Source: Liolophura sinensis (taxonomy: Eukaryota > Mollusca > Polyplacophora > Chitonida > Chitonidae). From it: a DNA stretch of 64,000 bases. Made by a program: the position numbers and the translations under genes. The DNA lies in contig NC_088301.1 of the NCBI RefSeq assembly GCF_032854445.1, positions 23,718,226 to 23,782,225 of the forward strand. The letters run 5' to 3'. Positions 10,878 to 25,787 of the stretch are shown piece after piece. Numbering within the stretch: position 1 is the first letter of the stretch; each line of letters starts with the position of its first letter. The notes under the pieces are model-generated. The model worked only from the letters and a program-made list of their open reading frames with translations, did not search any database and was not told the origin of the DNA.

Positions 10878-10893
10878 GGCCCTGAAAAGGGCC
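10878..10893 (-). terminator. Histone 3' stem-loop of H2B, unit 2
   Basis: Identical 16-base stem-loop, 27 bases past the stop. Confidence 0.95.
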
Positions 10894-10920
10894 GTTGGGA
10901 GTTTTCAAGCGACGAGGAGT

Positions 10921-11295
10921 TTACTTGCTGCTGGTGTACTTGGTGACAGCCTTGGTACCTTCGCTGACGGCGTGCTTGGCCAGCTCACCGGGCAGGAGAA
11001 GACGGACAGCGGTCTGGATTTCCCGACTCGTGATGGTGGAGCGTTTGTTGTAGTGAGCCAGGCGAGAGGCCTCGGCGGCAATACGCTCGAAGATGTCGTT
11101 GACAAAGCTGTTCATGATAGACATGGCCTTGGACGAGATGCCGGTGTCAGGGTGGACCTGCTTCATGACTTTGTAGATGTAGATGCCGTAGCTTTCCTTC
11201 CTCCTCCTACGCTTCTTCTTGTCCCCGGACTTGGGGGCAGACTTCTTGATAGCCTTCTTTGCTCCTTTGGAGCCGGTTGGTGTTTTGGGTGCCAT
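10921..11295 (-). CDS. H2B: Histone H2B, unit 2
   Basis: Protein identical to the unit 1 H2B (124 residues, all fold residues intact), with the same leader, TATA box and stem-loop. Nothing suggests loss of function. Confidence 0.98.
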   Translation of the reverse strand: MAPKTPTGSKGAKKAIKKSAPKSGDKKKRRRRKESYGIYIYKVMKQVHPDTGISSKAMSIMNSFVNDIFERIAAEASRLAHYNKRSTITSREIQTAVRLLLPGELAKHAVSEGTKAVTKYTSSK

Positions 11296-11360
11296 GGCGG
11301 TACGGCTGCTGCTCAGTCAGAGATAGCGCTGTAGAGTGACGTGCCGCCGAGGCGATCGGC

Positions 11361-11452
11361 CTTTTATAAGACAAGCCCGGCTTGTAAAGTTGGAGGGAAA
11401 AGCGGAGCGCGGACCTGACAGAGAGCACTAAAAGTGATGTATCATTGGCGGG
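11361..11452 (-). promoter_or_regulatory. H2B promoter, unit 2
   Basis: TATA at 11361-11370 and the CCAAT/E2F-like block at its left end, unchanged from unit 1. Confidence 0.8.
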
Positions 11453-12903
11453 CGTGTTTTCGTATATCCTCTCGGCTACGAGACAGGAGATTGAGTACTG
11501 ACCAGGATTACCACGTCCGTGGGCATTCTGCACGCGTGTGTTTCTAGTATGTCGACAAGAGAAGATTTCATGTTCCACTTTCTGCCCGTTTCCCCACATA
11601 CCAACAAGATATACGACGCAAATCCAGTGATTGTATGGGTTAGCTACATGGTCAGGTTATATGCCTTGACCCACACGTGGACATGTAGGCCTATAATGCG
11701 TATATAGGTGTGCATGTGTGCTTGCATATACACAGCAAGAGAAGCAAGAGAACAAAACTGTTAAACAATAAATAAAAGCGCTACTGTTGTTTTCTCTCTG
11801 TGTAAATTTCTGTATAGGCAACTCATTGTAATTCTTTAATGCAGATCTATGTATTTCTAATGTAAAGATAACGTTAATCTCTGTAAATAGCTTACTATTT
11901 ATCCCCTTTCTGTTAAATGACCATGGCAGCATTTCAACCTATACAATAAGCTATAACATGCTACCACAAAGAGGTTAATCCCACTAATTGACTCATGTAC
12001 ATATGTAAATAGTATACCAACGCACTGCTGTTATGTAACCAAAATATTCACGTGTTAAAAAAAAAAAAAAATAAATAAAACACTGATTTGATGGGCCACG
12101 ATATCCGCCAGGAAAGTGGCCCTAAAACCAGTAAATAAATAAAAAAATAAAAAATAAATGCATATACACAACTTACATGGGCATGATGTGGTTGAGGATG
12201 GGTTCGTAAGTTTATTTTGAATTCACCTGTTTCCACCCATGTGGTTATTGCTTCGGAGCTGAGTGCACGGCTTTGCCATTATGCAATTATAATTTCTCAT
12301 GCATATATTGTGGGATTCCAGTCGGCTTAGGCCCCCATGGAGTCGTGTGATAGAATGTTACGAGTGCAGGCAATGTTTCATGTCCGGGAGGTGGGGGTTG
12401 GGGGTTGGGGATGGGGATGGGGGTGGCGGGTCGAGGGGACGTGGATTGAGGACGACAGGCAGAGTACTCTATTAAAAGAGAAGCGTTAACATGTGCAGGG
12501 ATCCTTTGTTAAAGTGTTTCGACTGGAAGTTCATGCCGGGCGGGTAGGCCTAGGTTCATATATCATATATGTACATGTATATATTATCTTTGTATGTATT
12601 TTTTGACTTCATAAATGGGCTTGCATGGTGAAGCGAACCGGCGGTGTCCAACTATATATAATAGGCGATACTACAGGTTTTCTTCACACGCCTGGGAGAA
12701 AATATGCACGTGCGTGTATTCAAGTATAAATATAAAAACTGCATTGCCAGAGTACACGTTACACACTGAACGAGGAAATCGACATGCGTTTACTCACGTT
12801 TGAAACACGCAGACATGAACTGACCAAGCTGATTGTGAATGCATATATTGAAAATTTAACACTAGTGCTCAGACTGAAAGATCTCTTTCGGGAAGATTTG
12901 GTT

Positions 12904-12919
12904 GGCCCTGAAAAGGGCC
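12904..12919 (-). terminator. Histone 3' stem-loop of H4, unit 2
   Basis: Perfect stem-loop with the GAAAGA-type downstream element. Confidence 0.95.
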
Positions 12920-12965
12920 GTTGGGTTGTTGTTGTTGTTGCTGGTGGTCCGAGAGGAGCTGGAGT

Positions 12966-13469
<504 letters not shown>

Positions 13470-13751
13470 TTAAGGAATACCTCGATCCAAAGCAGTCTGT
13501 CCCGTCCGCCCCAATCCCCCCGTCACCCCCTCCCACTTCTCATTCCACAGTAATTAACCTTCAACACCCACAAGCTTAGATTACAGAGAAGATGTAGGCC
13601 TATATATGCTAAGTTTCATGGAAATCGATTCCACACTTCAGGTAGAGGTGCATGGACAAAATCTGAATACACGGAAAAGCACTAAATGTTGGGCAAAGTC
13701 CTGAATGGGGGTAACTGTGAAAAGAGGCGGGCAAACAAGCGTATACATACA

Positions 13752-16153
13752 CTTTGATTTTGATTTGATTTGATTTATTCACCAGAAAGAAAGTAGAAAA
13801 GGAAGAACATCTCAATACCTCTCTGTACCTAAACCTCTTGTATCCGCATGGTTATATATAAATATATATACACACACATACACACATACATATACATACA
13901 TATACATACACACCCGCAAACACACAGGCACACGCATATGTATGTACATGGACGTATATTCATACAAATACATCTTAAATATTATCGTAATGTGCACAGT
14001 ATAAGTAGGCCTATATAACAATGGTTTTTTCTTAATCAAGGTTAATACAAACAGGTATATACACACACACATAATTACATATGTACGGATACATCAGTTT
14101 GTCAACATAATACAACTTATAGCACTCTGGCGGGAGCAGAAACCCCAAAGGGCTTATTGTATCCCATAACATGTTTAAATTTAATTGACAAGAGATGCTA
14201 ACTGGTTAATACTCATATGTTGGAATGAAGCACTTGCACATACGTACACGTGTACCTAATTATGCATACACATAGTAGTTACTACTGTAGCACCCACTCC
14301 TAAATGTAAGGATATACAGACAGTAAAGAGAATTTACATTCGTAAATATGTGTACAAATATGCACACGCACACAAGTGCACTTATGTATTAATATTCATA
14401 TCAATCAAGGCGACAACAATATACTATCAAGAGAAAACGTTAAGCAAGAAACTACGTGTCGCAACTGAGTTAATTCAAAACGTATGCACAATTGTGGATG
14501 ACTTGGTGTAGCAATGATTATAGCTATATGCTTCATCAGCTGTATATTTTTCTCAGGAGTAAAGTTTTCAAAGGCGATTTAAATAATGATAAAGAGGTGA
14601 TTTCTTTTAAATTGGAGGGCAGTTTATTCCATTCGATCGGTCCTTTTATTTTACAAGTGTGTAGGGATAGATTGCTTCTATGAAATGGTCGGTGTAAGTT
14701 AAAATATGATGTTCTAGTTGGATTAGCAGTGAATATCAGACTGTTTTGTCAAGTAAGTACGGGTGTATAATGGAGTAATGCTAGGATTGTAGAAGTATTT
14801 GTGAACTAACTGGAGTGTCTGAAAGGTGTTAACCGCGGTAACAGGTAAGATATTATACTCAGTAAAAATAGGCGCGCTGTGTTCGTATTTATGAGAGGAG
14901 GTAATAATGCGTAATGCTCGTTTTTGAAGACGGATCAGGGAAGAAGATGTGTTTCATAAGTATTTCCCCACACAGCATTGCAGTACGTAATATGTGGGTT
15001 AATAAGTGCATAGTACAGGATGAACAGAGTATTTTTCTTTAGGGCATATTTAATATGATTTTTCACCCCTAAATTACAGGATATTTTTTTGCAGATATTA
15101 TTTATGTGGTTTGTCCACGTTAATCTTTCATTGGAAGTTATACCTAAGAGATTGAAGGTCTGGATTTTTTCGACATTTACGCCTGCTATAGCCAGGAAAG
15201 GAGTAGCATGATTATTTATTCTGCGATTGGGAGCGATGTACATAAATTTGGTTTTCTTAATATTAAGAGACAGTTTATTGCAACCTAGCCAATCGTAAAT
15301 TTTTTCAATTTCACGATTAAAAGTTTCCAGGAGGTGTGCTGGATCATCATTGCAAAGGACAGCACTAGTATCATCAGCAAACAATATGATATCAAGTAGA
15401 GATGAAACATCTTTAATGTCATTAATGTATATTAAAAAGAGAAGGGGTCCTAGGATTGAGCCCTGAGGAACACCAATATTCATGTATTTAGTAGTTGATC
15501 GGCAATCGTTGTATAAAAGGCAATGTGATCTGTCTTTCAGATAATCATTACACCATATATTACTAAGACCTTTGACACCATAATGGTCGAGTTTTTTCAA
15601 CAATATATTGTGGTCTACAGTATCAAAAGCCTTTGCAAGGTCTAGAAAAAGAGTGATGCTGTACTTATTTGTTTCTTTAGCAGTTACTAGTTTATCATAT
15701 AGAGCAATTATTGCATGTGTAGTAGAGTGATGCGATCTGAAACCGAACTGTTGACTGTATAATATATAATATACATTATAATATCGTTCATTTCGAGGAA
15801 CGTCGTCAGACAGTTAGCCACCAGTTTTTCGATGATTTTGCTGAAACACGGTAAGACAGATATTGGTCGGTAATTTTTAAACTCCTTCATTTCACCCGAT
15901 TTATACAGTGGTGTGAGTTTAGCACTTTTCATTTTATCAGGGAATATTCCAGTTTGAAACGATAAGTTTATTATATGGGTCAGCGGTTTCGCTATTGCTG
16001 TGGCACAATACTTTACAACTGAAACACGAATCTCATCTAGGCCAGGAGAGCTATTCTTCAGTCCCATGATAACATCTACAACTTCTGCTGAGGTACAGGG
16101 ATCAAGACTGAAATTTGGTACGGATGGTGTTTTGAGAAAAGTTTCAAAAGTTT
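13752..16153 (-). mobile_element. LINE copy in unit 2
   Basis: Same insertion, same 5' truncation point and same ancestral frameshift as unit 1. In addition a GGGG run near 14937 has lost one G, which breaks the open frame that reaches further in the other units. It reads GVNVEKIQ where unit 1 has GVNIEKIQ. Confidence 0.85.
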
Positions 16154-16279
16154 AATGTGATCAAATTGCATGAGTAGGCCTACCTGAGACGCACACACAT
16201 CTTGTGTACAAAACGTGCTTACGACACGGCGCACATTGACTTTTTTGAGAGCGTACCGCACATATCGGAGACGGGCGAT

Positions 16280-16344
16280 CTTATATACACGCTGCCCCAG
16301 CAGCAATGCACTTTCCAACTTAGGTTCACTGATTGGCGCGCGCC
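16280..16344 (-). promoter_or_regulatory. Orphan histone-type promoter, unit 2
   Basis: TATA (16280-16288) and CCAAT plus GCGCGCGCC block (16329-16344) as in unit 1. A base in the downstream leader differs (gagcgtacc, shared only with unit 5). Confidence 0.55.
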
Positions 16345-17589
16345 ACGTATTTCGGTCTGGACCGATGAGAAAGATTCCCTTTAGAGTTATTCCCCCTGAA
16401 CGGCCACTCGAAAACCAACTCTGCTACATGGCCTGCATGTCAGCCTGCTTCTCCTGCATGCCTGCGCGGACCTGTGCTGTCTACAGCTACAGCTAAGTAT
16501 ATGCCACTATACATTTGACAACAGCATCATTTTACGTACATCTATATGGTGCCATCGAATGGGAAGCTCTGTTTTGGCACTCGTGCACAAGCCCCTAACC
16601 TTAAACCTATTACATTATGCACTGCCCTGTGACATTGCTCCACGCGTACCAGTACCTGCTGTGTTCCTCGAATAGCTAGAATGTCTTCACACATTTATTC
16701 TACTTGGTTTGCTACATATGTACATACTGAACGTATGTTCGATGGGGAAAGCACCTCAGTCCATACGCCGGCGTCCATTGCTGCCACTGCATGCATGCAT
16801 GCATGTCGATCTCCTTGCAACTACAATGCTGCATGCACGGATGTATAGATGGCACGCACGGACCTCCGTGCAAGCTTGCACAAAATGTGTACTCGCTATT
16901 CAAGAAACTTGATATAACACCCACGCCAGTGCAGGGATGTGTAATCATTTTGTCCAGTGGCCAAAATTCCGGTTTAAGGTAGAATATATACGTATGTATA
17001 TCTACATGTAGGCTAAATATAGATCCGCGAGTACACTGAAATGCCACCCCAAAAAAATAAAATAAAATAAAGATGAAATGAAATAAATACGGGCGTACAT
17101 CACATAATGTAAAAACGCTGCGCACATGCCTGAAGAAGCATTGGCTTTGGGCGGGCAAGTGTTGCATTCATTTGGAGTGCACTTTGATGAAGGGCTCTTG
17201 CGGGCAAATTTGGTTTATTGCACAGGAAAATGTCTGTGTTCGAATCGCTGTCAGCGATCTTGCATCCGTTTGATTCGTATAATTTTCAGCTTTCCAGATA
17301 GTCTGAGTATTTCTGCAGAGCTTTCGTGAAGTTATTTTGTACAACTATAGGCCTTACTGGTCGCTAGCGAAGTCCATGGCAAAAGGTGACCTTTTCCCCA
17401 TTGCTTTAACAATGGGCGGCCATTTAGTTTTTGTTTTCGACACAAAAGGGTGCATGGTGACTTGTCCTCCAACTGCGGACCCGTCTTTTTTATTTCTTTA
17501 TTATTATTATTACATTTTTTGTGTGAGTCCATGTATGGATGCCTCCATTCAGTGACTTATTTATATATACGTGGACATACAAGTTGGAA

Positions 17590-17726
17590 GCTACACGGGC
17601 TCTGCCCGGTTTCGTCCCACCATAGTGCTGGCTGCCGTGGTATAAGTGGAATATTCTTGAGCACGGCGTAAAACAGCAATTAACAAGTAAGTAAGCAAGT
17701 AAATAAATAAAATAAATCAATAAATA
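17590..17726 (+). repeat. SINE-type tail, unit 2
   Basis: Same fragment as at 8151; it has gagcacggc where unit 1 has gaacacggc. Confidence 0.7.
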
Positions 17727-17972
17727 TAGGAGCTTTATGGATGGGTTCTCGGTCCACTCACTTCCGCTTAATTTAGCACAATTTAACATTTTAAGTAGTG
17801 CTCAAATTGCTCTTTGTGGATGTTTGTCACTTTACTGCGCTACACACTATATACAGCTGCATGCATACATGCATGGGGAGAGCAGGCGAAGAGCAGTGAG
17901 TGAGCGAGGTGTATGTGGTTGGGATGCCTTAACGCCACATCGGCAGAATTTCAGCCATGCACGTCATGGCGA

Positions 17973-18074
<102 letters not shown>

Positions 18075-18539
18075 AGAGGTTGTCCTCTTACTTACATGAA
18101 TGTAAGATTTTATATATAGGACATGTAAATTAAGAAGTAATCTGTTTATTTTAATAGAATCTGAGTTATGTAATAAAATGTATTTTGTTATAACGTAATG
18201 CTGTCATATTCAACATATAATAACCCCAAAGTTAGTGTAATAGAATCAATATGTTGCACTGAGAGAGAGAGAGAGTGAGTGAGTGTGTGTGTACACATGT
18301 GTGTTATATTAAATGTAACGGATTAATTTTTTCAAAGAATGTCGGAAGAACGTGCCAATTGCTTACACGAAGACATACAGGAATGTGCACGTGGGAACGT
18401 ACGTTGAGATCCTGCATACATATACACATGCACACGTTTATGCACACATATGTACGTATAGACATGTACGTAAAAGTGAGTGCATGGGATTGCTTTACAA
18501 GTGCTTAGATGGAAAAGGTTCTTTCGGGAAGAATTGGTT

Positions 18540-18555
18540 GGCCCTGAAAAGGGCC
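18540..18555 (-). terminator. Histone 3' stem-loop of H2A, unit 2
   Basis: Perfect stem-loop, unchanged. Confidence 0.95.
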
Positions 18556-18599
18556 GTTGGATGGATAGTGTCCTGACAGACAGTCGGTGTTCTGGGCGC

Positions 18600-18977
18600 T
18601 TATTTGCCGGCCTTCTGGGTCTTCTTGGGCAGGAGGACAGCCTGGATGTTGGGCAAGACACCTCCTTGGGCGATGGTGACGCCGGACAGGAGCCTGTTCA
18701 ATTCCTCATCGTTTCGGACGGCCAGCTGGAGATGTCGAGGAATAATTCTGGATTTCTTGTTGTCACGGGCGGCGTTTCCTGCCAACTCGAGAACTTCGGC
18801 AGCCAGGTATTCGAGCACGGCAGCCAGATAGACAGGAGCTCCGGCTCCCACTCGCTCGGCGTAGTTGCCCTTTCTCAACAGACGGTGGATACGTCCGACG
18901 GGGAACTGGAGTCCAGCGCGGGATGAGCGAGTCTTGCTCTTTCCCTTGACTTTACCGCCTTTACCACGTCCAGACAT
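18600..18977 (-). CDS. H2A: Histone H2A, unit 2
   Basis: Protein identical to the unit 1 H2A, 125 residues, intact start and stop. Confidence 0.98.
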   Translation of the reverse strand: MSGRGKGGKVKGKSKTRSSRAGLQFPVGRIHRLLRKGNYAERVGAGAPVYLAAVLEYLAAEVLELAGNAARDNKKSRIIPRHLQLAVRNDEELNRLLSGVTIAQGGVLPNIQAVLLPKKTQKAGK

Positions 18978-19048
18978 GATGCTTGCTGTGCTAGTCGAGT
19001 GTACGGAGACAGATCTCAATAATAACTGGCTTGCGCGTTTAGTCAGCG

Positions 19049-19107
19049 CTTTTATACTGCCGAGGAGGATTCTGCTATTTTTAGGCAGGTTTTGGCGGGC
19101 GACCAAT
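19049..19107 (-). promoter_or_regulatory. H2A promoter, unit 2
   Basis: TATA, TTTTGGCGGG and CCAAT boxes in the same order and spacing as unit 1. Confidence 0.8.
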
Positions 19108-19678
19108 CCCTGAGCCGTGTTAGTCGATGACCGTGGCTCTCTGAAAGGTCCGCGCTTTTAGGCGCAAAACTGTTCAGGAACAAAGCCTTGTGGATACAGG
19201 CTGTCGGGGTTGGGGTTTGGGGGTATTTTTTAGGGGGGGGGGCGGGAGGGGGGAGGAAGAAGAGACAGCTATGGACATGGCTGCTTTATCGAGCTGAATG
19301 GCCAGGGTTGTGTAATATATATGACAAATTTCATTTTTTCTTTATATGTAAGTATGTATGCATGTATGTATGTATGAAGGTGCTGCTTAGATCAATCGCC
19401 CAAGTATATATACCCCTCTGTCTGTATATGTATGTACGTATGCATGTACGTGCGTATGTATGAAGGTGCTGCTTAGATCAATCGCCCAAGTATATATACC
19501 CTTCTGCCTGTATATGTATGTACGTATGCATGTACGTGTGTATGTATGAAGGTGCTGCTCAGCTCAGTCGCGCAAGTATATCTGTCCCTCTCAGTGTATA
19601 TGTACAGGCCTATATGTCATCGGTGTCCATTGACTCTTTACAGGCCACATGCATGAAGTCTCGTAACAAACGACTGAA

Positions 19679-19722
<44 letters not shown>

Positions 19723-20320
19723 GCAGCATATGCGATGTGCAGGTGTATAAGCCCTACACTTGTACGGATTACCGTGTGTGTATACAGTCTTGCCATAGTT
19801 TTCTTGTCAAGGGAAATGCATGGGTAACCGGCCTGGTAGGCACATGATGAACCATGTAGTAAATATATATCTGCATACATGCAAATGCGTCGTTTTAGCT
19901 CGTGTCGGTCGAGTTTGTGAAGCCATCCATTTAGGACGACAGGCTAACCATACATAGTGCCGTTACACCTATAGTGTAGACATGTCGCATGCAGAATGAA
20001 TAAAACTGTGATATTCACGTCAAATGTCTATGGTCATCGCCGTGGAGGGAGGTGGGTGGGTGGTTGGTTGTTTGTTTGTTTATTTATTGATTGTGTGTTA
20101 ATTTCGCTCTCTATACAATCTATGCGTTTAGGCGTCGGGGCTTGGGGAATTGATGCTTACATACACGGGTGCACATCTGACAGGGTCGGCTCGAGCGGAA
20201 CTAAATGGCTTACTGACAAGAGAATTATTGCGGTATCACACGGTACAGTATAAGGTACACCTGGAACGATCATAAACCAGTGCTCAGAAAGAGAAAGTAC
20301 TCTTCCGGGAAGGGTTGGTT

Positions 20321-20336
20321 GGCCCTGAAAAGGGCC
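20321..20336 (-). terminator. Histone 3' stem-loop of H2B, unit 3
   Basis: Perfect stem-loop. Confidence 0.95.
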
Positions 20337-20363
20337 GTTGGGAGTTTTCAAGCGACGAGGAGT

Positions 20364-20738
20364 TTACTTGCTGCTGGTGTACTTGGTGACAGCTTTGGTA
20401 CCTTCGCTGACGGCGTGCTTGGCCAGCTCACCGGGCAGGAGAAGACGGACAGCGGTCTGGATTTCCCGACTCGTGATGGTGGAGCGTTTGTTGTAGTGAG
20501 CCAGGCGAGAGGCCTCGGCGGCAATACGCTCGAAGATGTCGTTGACAAAGCTGTTCATGATAGACATGGCCTTGGACGAGATGCCGGTGTCAGGGTGGAC
20601 CTGCTTCATGACTTTGTAGATGTAGATGCCGTAGCTTTCCTTCCTCCTCCTACGCTTCTTCTTGTCCCCGGACTTGGGGGCAGACTTCTTGATAGCCTTC
20701 TTTGCTCCTTTGGAGCCGGTTGGTGTTTTGGGTGCCAT
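20364..20738 (-). CDS. H2B: Histone H2B, unit 3
   Basis: Same 124-residue protein. One silent difference (gctttggta for gccttggta near 20394) is shared with units 4 and 5. Confidence 0.98.
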   Translation of the reverse strand: MAPKTPTGSKGAKKAIKKSAPKSGDKKKRRRRKESYGIYIYKVMKQVHPDTGISSKAMSIMNSFVNDIFERIAAEASRLAHYNKRSTITSREIQTAVRLLLPGELAKHAVSEGTKAVTKYTSSK

Positions 20739-20803
20739 GGCGGTACGGCTGCTGCTCAGTCAGAGATAGCGCTGTAGAGTGACGTGCCGCCGAGGCGATC
20801 GGC

Positions 20804-20895
20804 CTTTTATAAGACAAGCCCGGCTTGTAAAGTTGGAGGGAAAAGCGGAGCGCGGACCTGACAGAGAGCACTAAAAGTGATGTATCATTGGCGGG
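20804..20895 (-). promoter_or_regulatory. H2B promoter, unit 3
   Basis: Same TATA and CCAAT/E2F-like elements. Confidence 0.8.
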
Positions 20896-22346
20896 CGTGT
20901 TTTCGTATATCCTCTCGGCTACGAGACAGGAGATTGAGTACTGACCAGGATTACCACGTCCGTGGGCATTCTGCACGCGTGTGTTTCTAGTATGTCGACA
21001 AGAGAAGATTTCATGTTCCACTTTCTGCCCGTTTCCCCACATACCAACAAGATATACGACGCAAATTCAGTGATTGTATGGGTTAGCTACATGGTCAGGT
21101 TATATGCCTTGACCCACACGTGGACATGTAGGCCTATAATGCGTATATAGGTGTGCATGTGTGCTTGCATATACACAGCAAGAGAAGCAAGAGAACAAAA
21201 CTGTTTAACAATAAATAAAAGCGCTACTGTTGTTTTCTCTCTGTGTAAATTTCTGTATAGGCAACTCATTGTAATTCTTTAATGCAGATCTATGTATTTC
21301 TAATGTAAAGATAACGTTAATCTCTGTAAATAGCTTACTATTTATCCCCTTTCTGTTAAATGACCATGGCAGCATTTCAACCTATACAATAAGCTATAAC
21401 ATGCTACCACAAAGAGGTTAATCCCACTAATTGACTCATGTACATATGTAAATAGTATACCAACGCACTGCTGTTATGTAACCAAAATATTCACGTGTTA
21501 AAAAAAAAAAAAAATAAATAAAACACTGATTTGATGGGCCACGATATCCGCCAGGAAAGTGGCCCTAAAACCAGTAAATAAATAAAAAAATAAAAAATAA
21601 ATGCATATACACAACTTACATGGGCATGATGTGGTTGAGGATGGGTTCGTAAGTTTATTTTGAATTCACCTGTTTCCACCCATGTGGTTATTGCTTCGGA
21701 GCTGAGTGCACGGCTTTGCCATTATGCAATTATAATTTCTCATGCATATATTGTGGGATTCCAGTCGGCTTAGGCCCCCATGGAGTCGTGTGATAGAATG
21801 TTACGAGTGCAGGCAATGTTTCATGTCCGGGAGGTGGGGGTTGGGGGTTGGGGATGGGGATGGGGGTGGCGGGTCGAGGGGACGTGGATTGAGGACGACA
21901 GGCAGAGTACTCTATTAAAAGAGAAGCGTTAACATGTGCAGGGATCCTTTGTTAAAGTGTTTCGACTGGAAGTTCATGCCGGGCGGGTAGGCCTAGGTTC
22001 ATATATCATATATGTACATGTATATATTATCTTTGTATGTATTTTTTGACTTCATAAATGGGCTTGCATGGTGAAGCGAACCGGCGGTGTCCAACTATAT
22101 ATAATAGGCGATACTACAGGTTTTCTTCACACGCCTGGGAGAAAATATGCACGTGCGTGTATTCAAGTATAAATATAAAAACTGCATTGCCAGAGTACAC
22201 GTTACACACTGAACGAGGAAATCGACATGCGTTTACTCACGTTTGAAACACGCAGACATGAACTGACCAAGCTGATTGTGAATGCATATATTGAAAATTT
22301 AACACTAGTGCTCAGACTGAAAGATCTCTTTCGGGAAGATTTGGTT

Positions 22347-22362
22347 GGCCCTGAAAAGGGCC
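22347..22362 (-). terminator. Histone 3' stem-loop of H4, unit 3
   Basis: Perfect stem-loop. Confidence 0.95.
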
Positions 22363-22408
22363 GTTGGGTTGTTGTTGTTGTTGCTGGTGGTCCGAGAGGA
22401 GCTGGAGT

Positions 22409-22912
<504 letters not shown>

Positions 22913-23194
22913 TTAAGGAATACCTCGATCCAAAGCAGTCTGTCCCGTCCGCCCCAATCCCCCCGTCACCCCCTCCCACTTCTCATTCCACAGTAATTAA
23001 CCTTCAACACCCACAAGCTTAGATTACAGAGAAGATGTAGGCCTATATATGCTAAGTTTCATGGAAATCGATTCCACACTTCAGGTAGAGGTGCATGGAC
23101 AAAATCTGAATACACGGAAAAGCACTAAATGTTGGGCAAAGTCCTGAATGGGGGTAACTGTGAAAAGAGGCGGGCAAACAAGCGTATACATACA

Positions 23195-25596
23195 CTTTGA
23201 TTTTGATTTGATTTGATTTATTCACCAGAAAGAAAGTAGAAAAGGAAGAACATCTCAATACCTCTCTGTACCTAAACCTCTTGTATCCGCATGGTTATAT
23301 ATAAATATATATACACACACATACACACATACATATACATACATATACATACACACCCGCAAACACACAGGCACACGCATATGTATGTACATGGACGTAT
23401 ATTCATACAAATACATCTTAAATATTATCGTAATGTGCACAGTATAAGTAGGCCTATATAACAATGGTTTTTCTTAATCAAGGTTAATACAAACAGGTAT
23501 ATACACACACACATAATTACATATGTACGGATACATCAGTTTGTCAACATAATACAACTTATAGCACTCTGGCGGGAGCAGAAACCCCAAAGGGCTTATT
23601 GTATCCCATAACATGTTTAAATTTAATTGACAAGAGATGCTAACTGGTTAATACTCATATGTTGGAATGAAGCACTTGCACATACGTACACGTGTACCTA
23701 ATTATGCATACACATAGTAGTTACTACTGTAGCACCCACTCCTAAATGTAAGGATATACAGACAGTAAAGAGAATTTACATTCGTAAATATGTGTACAAA
23801 TATGCACACGCACACAAGTGCACTTATGTATTAATATTCATATCAATCAAGGCGACAACAATATACTATCAAGAGAAAACGTTAAGCAAGAAACTACGTG
23901 TCGCAACTGAGTTAATTCAAAACGTATGCACAATTGTGGATGACTTGGTGTAGCAATGATTATAGCTATATGCTTCATCAGCTGTATATTTTTCTCAGGA
24001 GTAAAGTTTTCAAAGGCGATTTAAATAATGATAAAGAGGTGATTTCTTTTAAATTGGAGGGCAGTTTATTCCATTCGATCGGTCCTTTTATTTTACAAGT
24101 GTGTAGGGATAGATTGCTTCTATGAAATGGTCGGTGTAAGTTAAAATATGATGTTCTAGTTGGATTAGCAGTGAATATCAGACTGTTTTGTCAAGTAAGT
24201 ACGGGTGTATAATGGAGTAATGCTAGGATTGTAGAAGTATTTGTGAACTAACTGGAGTGTCTGAAAGGTGTTAACCGCGGTAACAGGTAAGATATTATAC
24301 TCAGTAAAAATAGGCGCGCTGTGTTCGTATTTATGAGAGGAGGTAATAATGCGTAATGCTCGTTTTTGAAGACGGATCAGGGGAAGAAGATGTGTTTCAT
24401 AAGTATTTCCCCACACAGCATTGCAGTACGTAATATGTGGGTTAATAAGTGCATAGTACAGGATGAACAGAGTATTTTTCTTTAGGGCATATTTAATATG
24501 ATTTTTCACCCCTAAATTACAGGATATTTTTTTGCAGATATTATTTATGTGGTTTGTCCACGTTAATCTTTCATTGGAAGTTATACCTAAGAGATTGAAG
24601 GTCTGGATTTTTTCGACATTTACGCCTGCTATAGCCAGGAAAGGAGTAGCATGATTATTTATTCTGCGATTGGGAGCGATGTACATAAATTTGGTTTTCT
24701 TAATATTAAGAGACAGTTTATTGCAACCTAGCCAATCGTAAATTTTTTCAATTTCACGATTAAAAGTTTCCAGGAGGTGTGCTGGATCATCATTGCAAAG
24801 GACAGCACTAGTATCATCAGCAAACAATATGATATCAAGTAGAGATGAAACATCTTTAATGTCATTAATGTATATTAAAAAGAGAAGGGGTCCTAGGATT
24901 GAGCCCTGAGGAACACCAATATTCATGTATTTAGTAGTTGATCGGCAATCGTTGTATAAAAGGCAATGTGATCTGTCTTTCAGATAATCATTACACCATA
25001 TATTACTAAGACCTTTGACACCATAATGGTCGAGTTTTTTCAACAATATATTGTGGTCTACAGTATCAAAAGCCTTTGCAAGGTCTAGAAAAAGAGTGAT
25101 GCTGTACTTATTTGTTTCTTTAGCAGTTACTAGTTTATCATATAGAGCAATTATTGCATGTGTAGTAGAGTGATGCGATCTGAAACCGAACTGTTGACTG
25201 TATAATATATAATATACATTATAATATCGTTCATTTCGAGGAACGTCGTCAGACAGTTAGCCACCAGTTTTTCGATGATTTTGCTGAAACACGGTAAGAC
25301 AGATATTGGTCGGTAATTTTTAAACTCCTTCATTTCACCCGATTTATACAGTGGTGTGAGTTTAGCACTTTTCATTTTATCAGGGAATATTCCAGTTTGA
25401 AACGATAAGTTTATTATATGGGTCAGCGGTTTCGCTATTGCTGTGGCACAATACTTTACAACTGAAACACGAATCTCATCTAGGCCAGGAGAGCTATTCT
25501 TCAGTCCCATGATAACATCTACAACTTCTGCTGAGGTACAGGGATCAAGACTGAAATTTGGTACGGATGGTGTTTTGAGAAAAGTTTCAAAAGTTT
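23195..25596 (-). mobile_element. LINE copy in unit 3
   Basis: Same insertion and lesion pattern as unit 1, without the extra unit 2 break. The palm-to-C-terminus frame is open from about 25195 down to 24165. Confidence 0.85.
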
Positions 25597-25722
25597 AATG
25601 TGATCAAATTGCATGAGTAGGCCTACCTGAGACGCACACACATCTTGTGTACAAAACGTGCTTACGACACGGCGCACATTGACTTTTTTGAGAGCATACC
25701 GCACATATCGGAGACGGGCGAT

Positions 25723-25787
25723 CTTATATACACGCTGCCCCAGCAGCAATGCACTTTCCAACTTAGGTTCACTGATTGGCGCGCGCC
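25723..25787 (-). promoter_or_regulatory. Orphan histone-type promoter, unit 3
   Basis: Same TATA and CCAAT plus GC palindrome as unit 1. Confidence 0.55.
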